Below, in pieces: positions 7,193 through 14,030 of a DNA stretch of 64,000 nt. The DNA is taken from NCBI RefSeq assembly GCF_042684265.1, contig NZ_JBHULB010000012.1:1-64000 (forward strand), given 5' to 3'. A model generated the notes under the pieces. The model had not been told where the DNA came from, ran no database searches, and saw only the letters and a program-made list of their open reading frames with translations. Origin of the DNA: Croceitalea marina (GTDB lineage Bacteria > Bacteroidota > Bacteroidia > Flavobacteriales > Flavobacteriaceae). A program made the position numbers and the translations under genes. The stretch's first letter is position 1, and each line of letters begins with the position of its first letter.

Positions 7193-8122
7193 ATGAAAAT
7201 TCACTACATATTAGTATTAGTACTACTAACCGCTTGTCAAGGTCAGAATTTACAAATAGATAAACTGAAATCAGAAAACCAAATACTTAAAGACAAGATA
7301 GCTCAGCTTAAAAACCAAAGCATTGTTCTTAACAAAATTGACGAGAATACACTTGTTACCTTAGCTAATACTGATGTTCAACAAATAACTTCAAAATTCA
7401 ACGGTCAGCAATATCAAATCAAAATTTCGTACCCGAAAAATTATTTTCTAAACAAAGAAAAAAAGTATCCTGTTTTATATGTGCTTGATGCCGAAACCAA
7501 TTTTGGAGGTGTTAGCTATATTGTTCAAAGACTTATTAAAGACAAACTAATTCCTGAAATTTTAGTAGTGGGCATAGCTTATAGTACCGACTATAAAAAC
7601 TTCTATAAACTTAGAAGTAGAGATTTGACACCAGTTGAAGATTCCGGTTTGAGAATGGGAAACAAATCTGTTGACCCAACCGGAGGTGCCCCAAAATTTA
7701 GTGATTTTTTAGAATTTGAACTTTTTCCGTTCATCGAAAAAAACTATAGAATAAAAAAAGAGGACAGAGCAATCTATGGGCACTCCTACGGAGGACTTTA
7801 TGGCTCTTATGCGCTATTAGAAAAGTCGCAACTTTTCAATAGATATCTACTGCTGGGGCCATCTTTATGGTTTAAGGATAAACTATTGGTGAATCAAGTC
7901 TCACAAAAGAATTTAACTTTTGGTAGAAAAACAAAGCTCTACATGGCTTCTGGTGAATTAGATTTAAGAATAAAGGATTATCAAGAAGAATTTGTTCAGT
8001 TACTAAAAGAAAAACATATACCGAAACTAAGTATTGAATCAGAAGTTGTAGAAAATGAAACTCATAGAACCATTTTTGGGGTTGGGTTTACAAACGGATT
8101 GAGGTTCATATACAAAAAGTAA
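7193..8122 (+). CDS. Alpha/beta hydrolase, putative esterase lipoprotein
   Basis: A protein of 309 residues when started at ATG 7193. This start gives a lipoprotein signal (MKIHYILVLVLLTACQG, lipid on the Cys), whereas upstream codons in the same frame run through the hairpin repeat and are unlikely to be translated. A short coiled-coil spacer follows (about 22-45). The catalytic domain is of the esterase D / Fes type (COG2819): YPVLYVLDAE, then the nucleophile elbow GHSYGG with Ser198, an acid in ASGELDLR and a His in NETHRT. It probably hydrolyses carboxylic esters at the cell envelope, and the substrate is unknown. The ORF starts 18 bases after the cassette boundary at 7175. Confidence 0.8.
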   Translation: MKIHYILVLVLLTACQGQNLQIDKLKSENQILKDKIAQLKNQSIVLNKIDENTLVTLANTDVQQITSKFNGQQYQIKISYPKNYFLNKEKKYPVLYVLDAETNFGGVSYIVQRLIKDKLIPEILVVGIAYSTDYKNFYKLRSRDLTPVEDSGLRMGNKSVDPTGGAPKFSDFLEFELFPFIEKNYRIKKEDRAIYGHSYGGLYGSYALLEKSQLFNRYLLLGPSLWFKDKLLVNQVSQKNLTFGRKTKLYMASGELDLRIKDYQEEFVQLLKEKHIPKLSIESEVVENETHRTIFGVGFTNGLRFIYKK

Positions 8123-8135
8123 AATGTATACCAAC

Positions 8136-8445
8136 ATTGCTTACTACCGAGACCTATGCTATCGAATTATTCACATTTTAATTATTTCTATTATTAAATA
8201 GTCTTGTCTTCGCTCGGAAGTCTAATAAATTTCATACCCAATGTCCCAACAAACATAAGTAGACGCAAAAGAATATAGGCCTACTTCGGCTAGTGCCAAC
8301 TAATTGGCCAAAACTGTTAGTTGAACATAAGAAAGACCAACTCACATAACATTGTTGAATGTATTTTGCTATATTTCTTTAAAATTAGCTCCCAACGCTG
8401 CAACCCGCGCACTGCTTACGCAGCTGTCGTACAAAGCGCGGCGTT
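8136..8445 (+). repeat. Cassette-separating repeat, copy C (divergent)
   Basis: The left part is diverged but still alignable with copy B (CTTCGCTCGG, AGTCTAAT and TCCCAA appear in the same order). The right part is nearly identical: TTTTGCTATATTT at 8363-8375, then a compact attC-like hairpin from CCCAACGC (8391) to GCGCGGCGTT (8436-8445). In this hairpin CCGCGC (8405-8410) pairs with GCGCGG (8436-8441), and CTGC-TTAC-GCAG (8412-8423) forms an inner stem. The upstream module ends in TATACCAAC (8127-8135). Confidence 0.8.
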
Positions 8446-8465
8446 AGAGACAATTAGAGTACCCA

Positions 8466-9305
8466 ATGAAAACGATTACATTACCAGACGAATTAAATTT
8501 GAGTTCTTCTAAATCTGTTGAGGTTTATGATTATGAAAGCATCACTGAAATATCGAAACAACAAATCTTATTAAATAAAAATACCTTTAGCTTTCTCCAA
8601 GAAGGAACGAAAGAAGTGTTTTTTGATAATTCGGCCTATGCAATAGATAATTCTCAATTTCTATTAATGAAATCTGGGCACTGTTTAATGACAGAGAAGC
8701 TCTCTAATGATTCAGAACATTATCGCAGTGTTCTATTTTTCTTTTCGGACGAAGAAGTTTTTAAATTTTTGCGAAAATTTAAATTAGAGACTTCTAATTC
8801 CAAAAAACTGTACTCAACCTATTCGTTCAAGTATGATTCATTTATAAAGAGATTTGTTGAAAGCCTTTTAGATATATCGAAACTTTCTAAGTCAATTCAA
8901 GAAAATATGTTGAAAACAAAACTCGAGGAAATAATGCTTTACCTTGTAGACTTGAAAGGTTTAGATTTTCTTTATTCTTTGGTTAATAATAGTGATAATC
9001 AAAATCAAAAGTTCATTCAAACAATTGAAAGCAACAGACTCAATAAACTCACAATAAAAGAGCTTTCATTTTTATCAAATATGAGTGTATCAACTTTCAA
9101 GAGAGAGTTTGAGAAAAACTTCAAGAGGTCACCTAGCAAGTGGTTTCAAGATAAAAGGCTAGAACACTCAGCTTTTCTTCTAAAAAACGAATCAAAAAGA
9201 CCTTCAGATATTTTTGAAGAAATTGGATATGAAAACTTATCTAATTTTATTCAAGCTTTTAAAACAAAATTCGGAGTCACTCCAAAACAGTATCAATCAA
9301 ATTGA
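8466..9305 (+). CDS. AraC-family transcriptional regulator
   Basis: A protein of 279 residues. The C-terminal 95 residues hold the double helix-turn-helix of AraC/XylS proteins: LTIKELSFLSNMSVSTFKRE, then PSKWFQDKRLEHSAFLL, then IFEEIGYENLSNFIQAFKTK and the closing FGVTPKQYQ. The N-terminal 170 residues are a cupin-like sensor of the kind seen in Bacteroidota exsA/pchR-like regulators. It starts 23 bases after the module boundary at 8443. The likely target is the PEBP gene 95 bases downstream, although that gene has its own promoter. It is a homologue of the AraC regulator at 10370. Confidence 0.88.
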   Translation: MKTITLPDELNLSSSKSVEVYDYESITEISKQQILLNKNTFSFLQEGTKEVFFDNSAYAIDNSQFLLMKSGHCLMTEKLSNDSEHYRSVLFFFSDEEVFKFLRKFKLETSNSKKLYSTYSFKYDSFIKRFVESLLDISKLSKSIQENMLKTKLEEIMLYLVDLKGLDFLYSLVNNSDNQNQKFIQTIESNRLNKLTIKELSFLSNMSVSTFKREFEKNFKRSPSKWFQDKRLEHSAFLLKNESKRPSDIFEEIGYENLSNFIQAFKTKFGVTPKQYQSN

Positions 9306-9361
9306 ACTTTTATCAATACTTTTTGAACTTTTCTGATTAACAAACAGCCTGAATTGCTCCC

Positions 9362-9369
9362 TAGATTTG
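9362..9369 (+). promoter_or_regulatory. -7 element TAGATTTG for the PEBP gene
   Basis: The sequence is a perfect match to the Bacteroidota -7 consensus TAnnTTTG and lies 31 bases before the start codon. No clear -33 TTG is present at the expected spacing, which would fit a promoter that needs an activator such as the AraC protein encoded just upstream. Confidence 0.5.
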
Positions 9370-9400
9370 CATCATAAATTAATAATCAAAAACAAATATT

Positions 9401-9958
9401 ATGATAAAATCATTTCAAATCTTAACAGTATTAATTGCTTTATCAACCTCCGTTTACGGACAAAACACATTTACTTTATCAAGTAAAGATTTAGGTGGAC
9501 AAGCAACAATTAACCAAGAATTCAATGGCTTTGGCTGTACTGGCGAAAATCAGTCCCCTCAGTTATCTTGGAAAAATGCACCTGCAGGAACTAAAAGTTT
9601 TGCAGTAACTATGTACGACCCAGATGCACCAACTGGCAGCGGATGGTGGCATTGGGTAGTATTTGATATTCCAGTAAGCACTAACGATTTAGTAGCTGGA
9701 GCTGGAAATACAAAACTAAACTTAACACCTGAAGGTGTTATTCAGAGTATTACAGATTATGGAGCAACTGGTTATGGAGGTCCTTGCCCTCCTGAAGGAC
9801 ACGGTTTACACCAATATATAATCACAGTTTACGCTCTTAAAACAGATAAACTTGGTCTTAATGAAAGTACAAACCCTGCAGTAGTTGGCTATTACTTATG
9901 GAACAATACATTGGCTAAGGCGAGTATTGTTACTTATTATCAAAGAAGTAAGAAATAA
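9401..9958 (+). CDS. YbhB/YbcL-family (PEBP-like) secreted protein
   Basis: A protein of 185 residues with a signal peptide (MIKSFQILTVLIALSTSVYG). It has the phosphatidylethanolamine-binding-protein fold with both family signatures: TMYDPDAPTGSGWWHWVVFD (about 70-89) and the GHGLHQYIITVYAL segment (about 129-142). E. coli YbhB/YbcL are periplasmic proteins, and YbcL is implicated in dampening neutrophil responses. Function here is unknown. It travels with an AraC regulator in one cassette-like module. Confidence 0.88.
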   Translation: MIKSFQILTVLIALSTSVYGQNTFTLSSKDLGGQATINQEFNGFGCTGENQSPQLSWKNAPAGTKSFAVTMYDPDAPTGSGWWHWVVFDIPVSTNDLVAGAGNTKLNLTPEGVIQSITDYGATGYGGPCPPEGHGLHQYIITVYALKTDKLGLNESTNPAVVGYYLWNNTLAKASIVTYYQRSKK

Positions 9959-9989
9959 AACTGTCTCTAACAAGATATAAAAGCAATAG

Positions 9990-10013
9990 CGGTTCGGGTG
10001 CAAACTCGAACCG
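9990..10013 (+). terminator. Hairpin after the PEBP gene
   Basis: CGGTTCG (9990-9996) pairs with CGAACCG (10007-10013) around a ten-base loop and is followed by TTTTCATTT. It lies just inside the recombination-site region that begins at 9962 and may serve both as terminator and as part of the folded site. Confidence 0.6.
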
Positions 10014-10053
10014 TTTTCATTTAAACAAGTATATTGTAATAAGAGACCGATTG

Positions 10054-10351
10054 CCAAAATCGCCGCTAGCCTATCAACAAAACATATCAGTACGCTAAAC
10101 CGCAATTCATTCACTGTTACTTTTATTTTAAGGGTGTTCATCGGTCGCTGCGCTCGGTGGTAGGTCTAATTTTAAGCCCAATACCTCTTCAAAGATGGGC
10201 AGGCACCAAATCAACAAGAATACCTCCGCTAAAGCAAACTCCTTGACGAACCATATAGCGAATTTATAAGGATGATAAATATCCGATACATAGTTGGTTT
10301 GATTTTGCTATATTTCCTTAAAATTAGCCGGACTGCACATAGCGCGGCGTT
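10054..10351 (+). repeat. Cassette-separating repeat, copy D
   Basis: It aligns with copy B from CGCCGCTAGCCTATCAAC (10061) through TTCATCGGTCGCTGCGCTCG (10137) to GCGCGGCGTT (10342-10351). The middle hairpin arm differs, and the AACGCTG-to-CTGTCG insert is missing, as in copy A. TATATTTC (10309-10316) is one base away from a Bacteroidota -7 element and lies about 54 bases upstream of the next start codon. Confidence 0.8.
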
Positions 10352-10369
10352 AAAATATTTTAAAGGTTT

Positions 10370-11239
10370 ATGACCGTAGATGTTTACGAATTTTTTAAAA
10401 AGCATCCTAAATTCAATAAGCACATCGGAAATGACTTCCTTTTGGTTGAATATAAATGCCCGCTCAACGTTGAAGAATTTCAATTATGGACAAAATCTCA
10501 TCTAATCACCTATGTTATTAGTGGACGAAAGGATTGGATAACCCCTAGACAAACCCATTGTCTTACTGCAGGAGATACACTATTTGTTAAAAAAGGGGTG
10601 TATTCGACTAAGCAATATCTTGATGAAGACTATTGCGTCATGTTGTTTTTTATGAATGATGATTTCATTAGAAACTTTGTTTTGCAAAATCATTTAAATT
10701 CTAACGTATCGAACGTTGAATCTGAATTTGATGGCGTATACAAAATTCACTCAAACAGTTCATACCAGACTTTAATAAATAGTATTTTACAATATCTTAC
10801 TATGGATATGCCCATACCTCCCGAACTTGTAGAACTGAAATTTAAAGAATTGATATATACTATCACTTTAAACAAGAATAATAGAACATTGATTAACGTA
10901 TTACTTGATATCGCGGATCATAAAAAAGCGAATATTGAACAAGTCATGATCAATAATTTTCAATATGACCTACCTATTGATGCCTTTGCAAAACTATCAG
11001 GCCGAAGTCTTTCAAGTTTTAAGAGAGATTTCAACAAATGTTTTGAAACAACGCCATCAAAATGGCTCATTAATAGACGACTCGATCATGGTAAGTTATT
11101 ACTGACCAGTACGCAAATGAATATCAATGAAATTTGTCATGAAAGTGGTTTTAAAAATACATCACATTTCATTAAAGCTTTTAAAAAAAAATACCATTTG
11201 CCTCCAAATCAGTTTAGGAAACTAAAGGCCAGTTTATAG
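10370..11239 (+). CDS. AraC-family transcriptional regulator
   Basis: A protein of 289 residues. The N-terminal half is an AraC-type cupin sensor (LITYVISGRKDWITPRQTHC, then LTAGDTLFVKKGVYS). The C-terminal 100 residues are the double helix-turn-helix (LPIDAFAKLSGRSLSSFKRD, PSKWLINRRLDHGKLLL, ICHESGFKNTSHFIKAFKKK). It shares the PSKW and DH/EH signature with the regulator at 8466, so the two are family members housed in neighbouring modules. It begins 21 bases after the module boundary at 10349. Its likely target is the methyltransferase gene that follows. Confidence 0.88.
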   Translation: MTVDVYEFFKKHPKFNKHIGNDFLLVEYKCPLNVEEFQLWTKSHLITYVISGRKDWITPRQTHCLTAGDTLFVKKGVYSTKQYLDEDYCVMLFFMNDDFIRNFVLQNHLNSNVSNVESEFDGVYKIHSNSSYQTLINSILQYLTMDMPIPPELVELKFKELIYTITLNKNNRTLINVLLDIADHKKANIEQVMINNFQYDLPIDAFAKLSGRSLSSFKRDFNKCFETTPSKWLINRRLDHGKLLLTSTQMNINEICHESGFKNTSHFIKAFKKKYHLPPNQFRKLKASL

Positions 11240-11341
11240 CTATTCAAATTGGACCTTAGAGAACATTTTTAGAACATCTCAGCAAACTGCTACTTACATA
11301 TTTGATTGAATTTTGTGTCATTATTAATTCAATTAAATATT

Positions 11342-12091
11342 ATGAAAACGCTATTAATGTTCATCTACTCAATTATTTGCTACCTCATTGGCTTTGCTTC
11401 TCTATTATTTTGGATTTTATCTATAAGTCATCTAATACCCGAAATATCAATTGATAGAAGCCCAGAAGTGCCGTTTTACTATGCTATTCTAAAAAATATT
11501 GCGCTTGTATTGCTATTTGCAATACCACACAGTGTAATGGCTAGGAAACCATTTAAAAATTGGATAACTAAAGTTTTACCAAGACCCATAGAAAGAAGTA
11601 CTTATGTGCTGCAAGCAGGAATTTTACTATTTGTTCTAATATGGAATTGGGAGCCTATTGGGGGCAATATATGGACAGTTGAAGAAGGAAGTATATTGTT
11701 TTATATATTATATGCCTTTTTCTTTTTAGGCTGGATAATTTTATTTGTTAGCACATTTTTGATTAACCATTTTGACTTATTTGGTCTAAGACAAACCTAT
11801 TTAGAGCTATTAAATAAGCCATATACCAATTTAGAGTTTAAAGTAATTTCATTGTATAAATATACAAGGCATCCTTTGTATTTAGGGGGAATCATCGGCT
11901 TATGGTTTACCCCTACGATGTCTGCAACACATTTGGTATTTGCCATTCTTTTAACTGCTTACTTCTTTATTGGTGCTCTTTATGAAGAAAAAGATTTGAA
12001 GAAAGATTTTAAATCTAAGTATTTATCATATATGAAGAAGACACCCATGATGATACCCTTCACAAAAGGAAAAGCAAAAGAATCTGAATAA
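11342..12091 (+). CDS. Integral-membrane methyltransferase (isoprenylcysteine methyltransferase/NnrU-like)
   Basis: A protein of 249 residues when started at ATG 11342. An upstream in-frame ATG at 11306 would add twelve less hydrophobic residues. It has five to six membrane helices. The C-terminal signature KYTRHPLYLGGIIGLWFTP (about 179-197) and the later YEEKDLKKDF match the S-adenosylmethionine-binding region of the isoprenylcysteine carboxyl methyltransferase superfamily. This superfamily includes the methanethiol methyltransferase MddA and NnrU-like proteins, and the member cannot be told apart here. It lies 100 bases after the AraC gene. Confidence 0.75.
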   Translation: MKTLLMFIYSIICYLIGFASLLFWILSISHLIPEISIDRSPEVPFYYAILKNIALVLLFAIPHSVMARKPFKNWITKVLPRPIERSTYVLQAGILLFVLIWNWEPIGGNIWTVEEGSILFYILYAFFFLGWIILFVSTFLINHFDLFGLRQTYLELLNKPYTNLEFKVISLYKYTRHPLYLGGIIGLWFTPTMSATHLVFAILLTAYFFIGALYEEKDLKKDFKSKYLSYMKKTPMMIPFTKGKAKESE

Positions 12092-12094
12092 AAC

Positions 12095-12277
12095 GATTAT
12101 TAACAACGTATAAAACATTACTGATTAGGATATTAAGAGTTTGGCGGTTACACGGCAAAATCAAATTATTAATTTGCGGCTAAATTGTTTAGCGAAATAA
12201 TCCTATGAATTATTCCCTCAGGAAATTTTAGTCGGGATCCTTAGGTGAAAATTGAACCGGAATTGACGAAGTATCAA
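12095..12277 (+). repeat. Probable end of the AraC-methyltransferase module
   Basis: ATTATTAAC (12096-12104) followed by AACGTATAAAACATTA resembles the sequences that follow the ends of other modules (CCTATAAACAATA at 739 and GATATAAAAGCAATA at 9974). Its complement shares only GTTAA with the module start at 10349, so the pairing is weak here. Nothing coding is seen before the pseudogene at 12277. Confidence 0.4.
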
Positions 12278-12730
12278 TGGATCCTTACAAGCTTGATAAA
12301 TATTGGATTTAATGCAAGTGTTTGCTGAAAATAACCCAAGGATTTTTGGTGTATGACTTTGTGGCTCTTATGCCAGAGGGAACGCAAGGGCTGATTCTGA
12401 TATAGATGTATAAATCGTTGTTAATGACAAGTTGAGATATAAAATACTAACTGGATTGACAGTTTTGATTTCAATAAAATCAATGAAAGACTAGATTTCT
12501 TTGAGGATAAGTAATATGGTAGAGTTTGGTCTACAGATGTTTTCCTAAAAAGTAAAATTGAGATTGAATTATCATTTGCTGATATAGCATGGGCTGACAT
12601 GAAAAAACTTGATGAAGGAATACACAAAGTAGTATCGGATGGACTTAAAATAATTTACGACCCTCATCCCATTCTGAATAAACCGGTTGAAAAAGTCAAA
12701 ATAGTATCAAACAAAAAAAGTAGCATTTGA
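12277..12730 (+). pseudogene. Decayed minimal nucleotidyltransferase (MNT) gene
   Basis: Reading across frames recovers a protein of about 145 residues. It starts MDPYKLDK, then LDLMQVFAENNPRIFGV, then the family core GSYARGNARADSDIDV (12363-12410), and ends with SKIEIELSFADIAWADMKKL and a basic tail. The core is the GSxARG...SDxD motif of the polymerase-beta-like MNT family, often an antitoxin paired with HEPN. The frame is broken near 12300, by a TGA just before the core, by TAA at 12411, by a frameshift near 12450 and by TAA at 12512. No intact HEPN partner is seen beside it. Confidence 0.8.
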
Positions 12731-12783
12731 CAATGATACCTATGAAAAGCCATAGCTTAATTCTTTACAGTTAATTAATAATT

Positions 12784-13080
12784 ATGATTATAATGGCAAT
12801 AACAATTCTAAGGCGATTTAAGGGCAAAAAAGAGCCAAAAAATTGGAAGGTGTCAAAAAAAGGTAGGGACGCTATTAGCTATGAGCAAAAAGTTGACGGA
12901 GAATGGAAATCCATAGAAATTGACGGAGAATTACTACTTGGCAAAATAAATCATGTCATTTACTTTAAAAGTGAAGGTGAATGGACTGATTACCCTAAAT
13001 GGGCTCAAAATCGCTCGGAAATTATACGACGAATTAAAATGGTCTTTCCCCCTACTCGAACGGAATACGAAAATGGATAA
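12784..13080 (+). CDS. Small protein of unknown function
   Basis: A protein of 98 residues (95 if the ATG at 12793 is used). It is basic at the start (RRFKGKKEPKNWKVSKKGRD) and otherwise mixed alpha/beta with many aromatics (ISYEQKVDGEWKSIEIDGEL, then VIYFKSEGEWTDYPKWAQ). No signal peptide, membrane helix or known motif was recognised. Its position between a decayed gene and a hydrolase in accessory DNA suggests a cassette-borne gene. Coding status is supported mainly by the clean frame and amino-acid make-up. Confidence 0.5.
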   Translation: MIIMAITILRRFKGKKEPKNWKVSKKGRDAISYEQKVDGEWKSIEIDGELLLGKINHVIYFKSEGEWTDYPKWAQNRSEIIRRIKMVFPPTRTEYENG

Positions 13081-13228
13081 TTCTTACTAGAAATCTGACT
13101 CAAAGTCTTTACCTCAAGACTACCTGAACAAAAATTCTTATCTTCAAACCAAGCTGAGATTTTAACGGAATTTTGCTGTATAGCTTTTACTGCCAGCATA
13201 ATGGTCATAGACAAAAAGAATAAATGCG

Positions 13229-13948
13229 ATGAAAGAAAACATTGGAATTGTATTGATTCATGGAGCCGGACTAAGTAATTTTATTTGGAGCGAAACTATG
13301 AAACACTTCAAAGAGCCTATTCTTCCGATAAGCTTTCCAAATCGAGAAGTTGGAGACAAAGCCAATGCCAAACTTCTATTTGTAGATTACCTTAATGCTG
13401 CTATCGAGCAAATTGACAATTGGGCGGTAGACCGATTTATAATTGTTGCCCATTCTATAGGAGGTTGCATAGGTCTTAAAATAAGTGACCACTATAAAGA
13501 AAGAGTACTTAGCTTTATTGCTATAAGCGCTATACTGCCAAAAAATGGAAAGTCATTTACAAGTTCCTTTCCAATGCCTCAAAAATTTATTTTACCTATT
13601 ATATTGAAACTGTTCGGCACAAAACCTCCGCAAAAAGTCATTAAAGAAGAATTGTGTAATGGTTTAGAAATTTCACAATCAAAAGAAGTTATTGAAAGGT
13701 TTTCGCCAGAGTCAATAAAACTTTATACCACTAAGATTCACTACGATTCATTACCAAAAAATACCCTATTTATAAAACTTTCAAATGATAAATCCGTTTC
13801 GCAAAACATGCAAAACAAAATGATTGAAAATCTAAACTGTAAAGAAGTAGTCGAATTAAATAGCGGACATTTACTGATGCTCAGCAAACCAAAACAGTTA
13901 GCAGAAATCATAAACAATTACCTAAACAAAACTAAAATCCACTTATGA
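13229..13948 (+). CDS. Alpha/beta hydrolase
   Basis: A protein of 239 residues. The oxyanion loop VLIHGAGLS lies at the start. The nucleophile elbow VAHSIGG carries Ser76, an unusual AHSIG version of GxSxG. The acid probably lies in KLSNDKSVS and the His in ELNSGHLLML near residue 214. It has no signal peptide, so it acts in the cytoplasm. The family covers esterases, thioesterases and C-C hydrolases, and the substrate cannot be inferred. It is the last accessory-like gene before the carotenoid gene. Confidence 0.8.
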   Translation: MKENIGIVLIHGAGLSNFIWSETMKHFKEPILPISFPNREVGDKANAKLLFVDYLNAAIEQIDNWAVDRFIIVAHSIGGCIGLKISDHYKERVLSFIAISAILPKNGKSFTSSFPMPQKFILPIILKLFGTKPPQKVIKEELCNGLEISQSKEVIERFSPESIKLYTTKIHYDSLPKNTLFIKLSNDKSVSQNMQNKMIENLNCKEVVELNSGHLLMLSKPKQLAEIINNYLNKTKIHL

Positions 13949-14018
13949 CCTTTGGAACAAATAGTTCAGACTGCATAAAGCTACCAAAGAAAGCCTTAAA
14001 TCAAAGGGCAGTATTGTG

Positions 14019-14026
14019 TATTTTTG
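14019..14026 (+). promoter_or_regulatory. -7 element TATTTTTG, nearly at the crtY start
   Basis: A perfect TAnnTTTG element ends four bases before ATG 14031. In Bacteroidota transcription begins a few bases after this element, so the mRNA would start at or very near the start codon (a leaderless message). The same octamer precedes dxs (31810) and the polyprenyl synthase (17073-17080, minus strand). Confidence 0.5.
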
Positions 14027-14030
14027 GCAA

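Larger units (their letters stand above)
8443..9971. repeat. Matched cassette ends of the AraC-PEBP module
   Basis: GTTAGAGACA (8443-8452) and TGTCTCTAAC (9962-9971) are perfect reverse complements that bracket two genes, 1.5 kb apart. The match continues for two more bases after one mismatch. The mismatch is at the same position, and of the same kind, as in the toxin-antitoxin module: A in the left end, G in the complement of the right end. Confidence 0.75.
1..12300 (+). mobile_element. Candidate gene-cassette array (integron-like), no integrase seen
   Basis: All genes from 189 to 12091 point the same way. They are split into modules by hairpin-rich sites that end in GTT. Module starts are read at 117, 1363, 6051, 7175, 8443 and 10349, and the first start codon follows after 72, 24, 67, 18, 23 and 21 bases. 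Two modules have 10-bp ends that are exact reverse complements (117-126/726-735 and 8443-8452/9962-9971), as expected if each module once circularised and joined its two ends in one site. The cargo (toxin-antitoxin, regulators, membrane proteases, hydrolases) is typical of chromosomal integron cassettes. The sites, at about 180-640 bases between arms, are longer than classical attC. No tyrosine recombinase, transposase or attI is visible, so the mechanism is inference. The right edge is uncertain, since genes up to 13948 may belong too. Confidence 0.6.

Noticed and set aside
8321..8512. A plus-strand frame of 63 codons before the AraC gene
   Set aside because: It lies inside repeat copy C and runs into the AraC gene in another frame. 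Its composition follows the repeat.
1..10351. CRISPR array
   Set aside because: The repeats are about 300 bases long, kilobases apart and separated by genes, so they are not CRISPR repeats.
12421..12627. Minus-strand frame of 68 codons over the pseudogene
   Set aside because: It is the complement of the decayed nucleotidyltransferase, which gives a far better match to a known family.
1..13200. Integrase, transposase or insertion sequence
   Set aside because: No protein in the region has recombinase motifs, and no terminal-repeat-flanked transposase gene is present. The array model rests on sites only.
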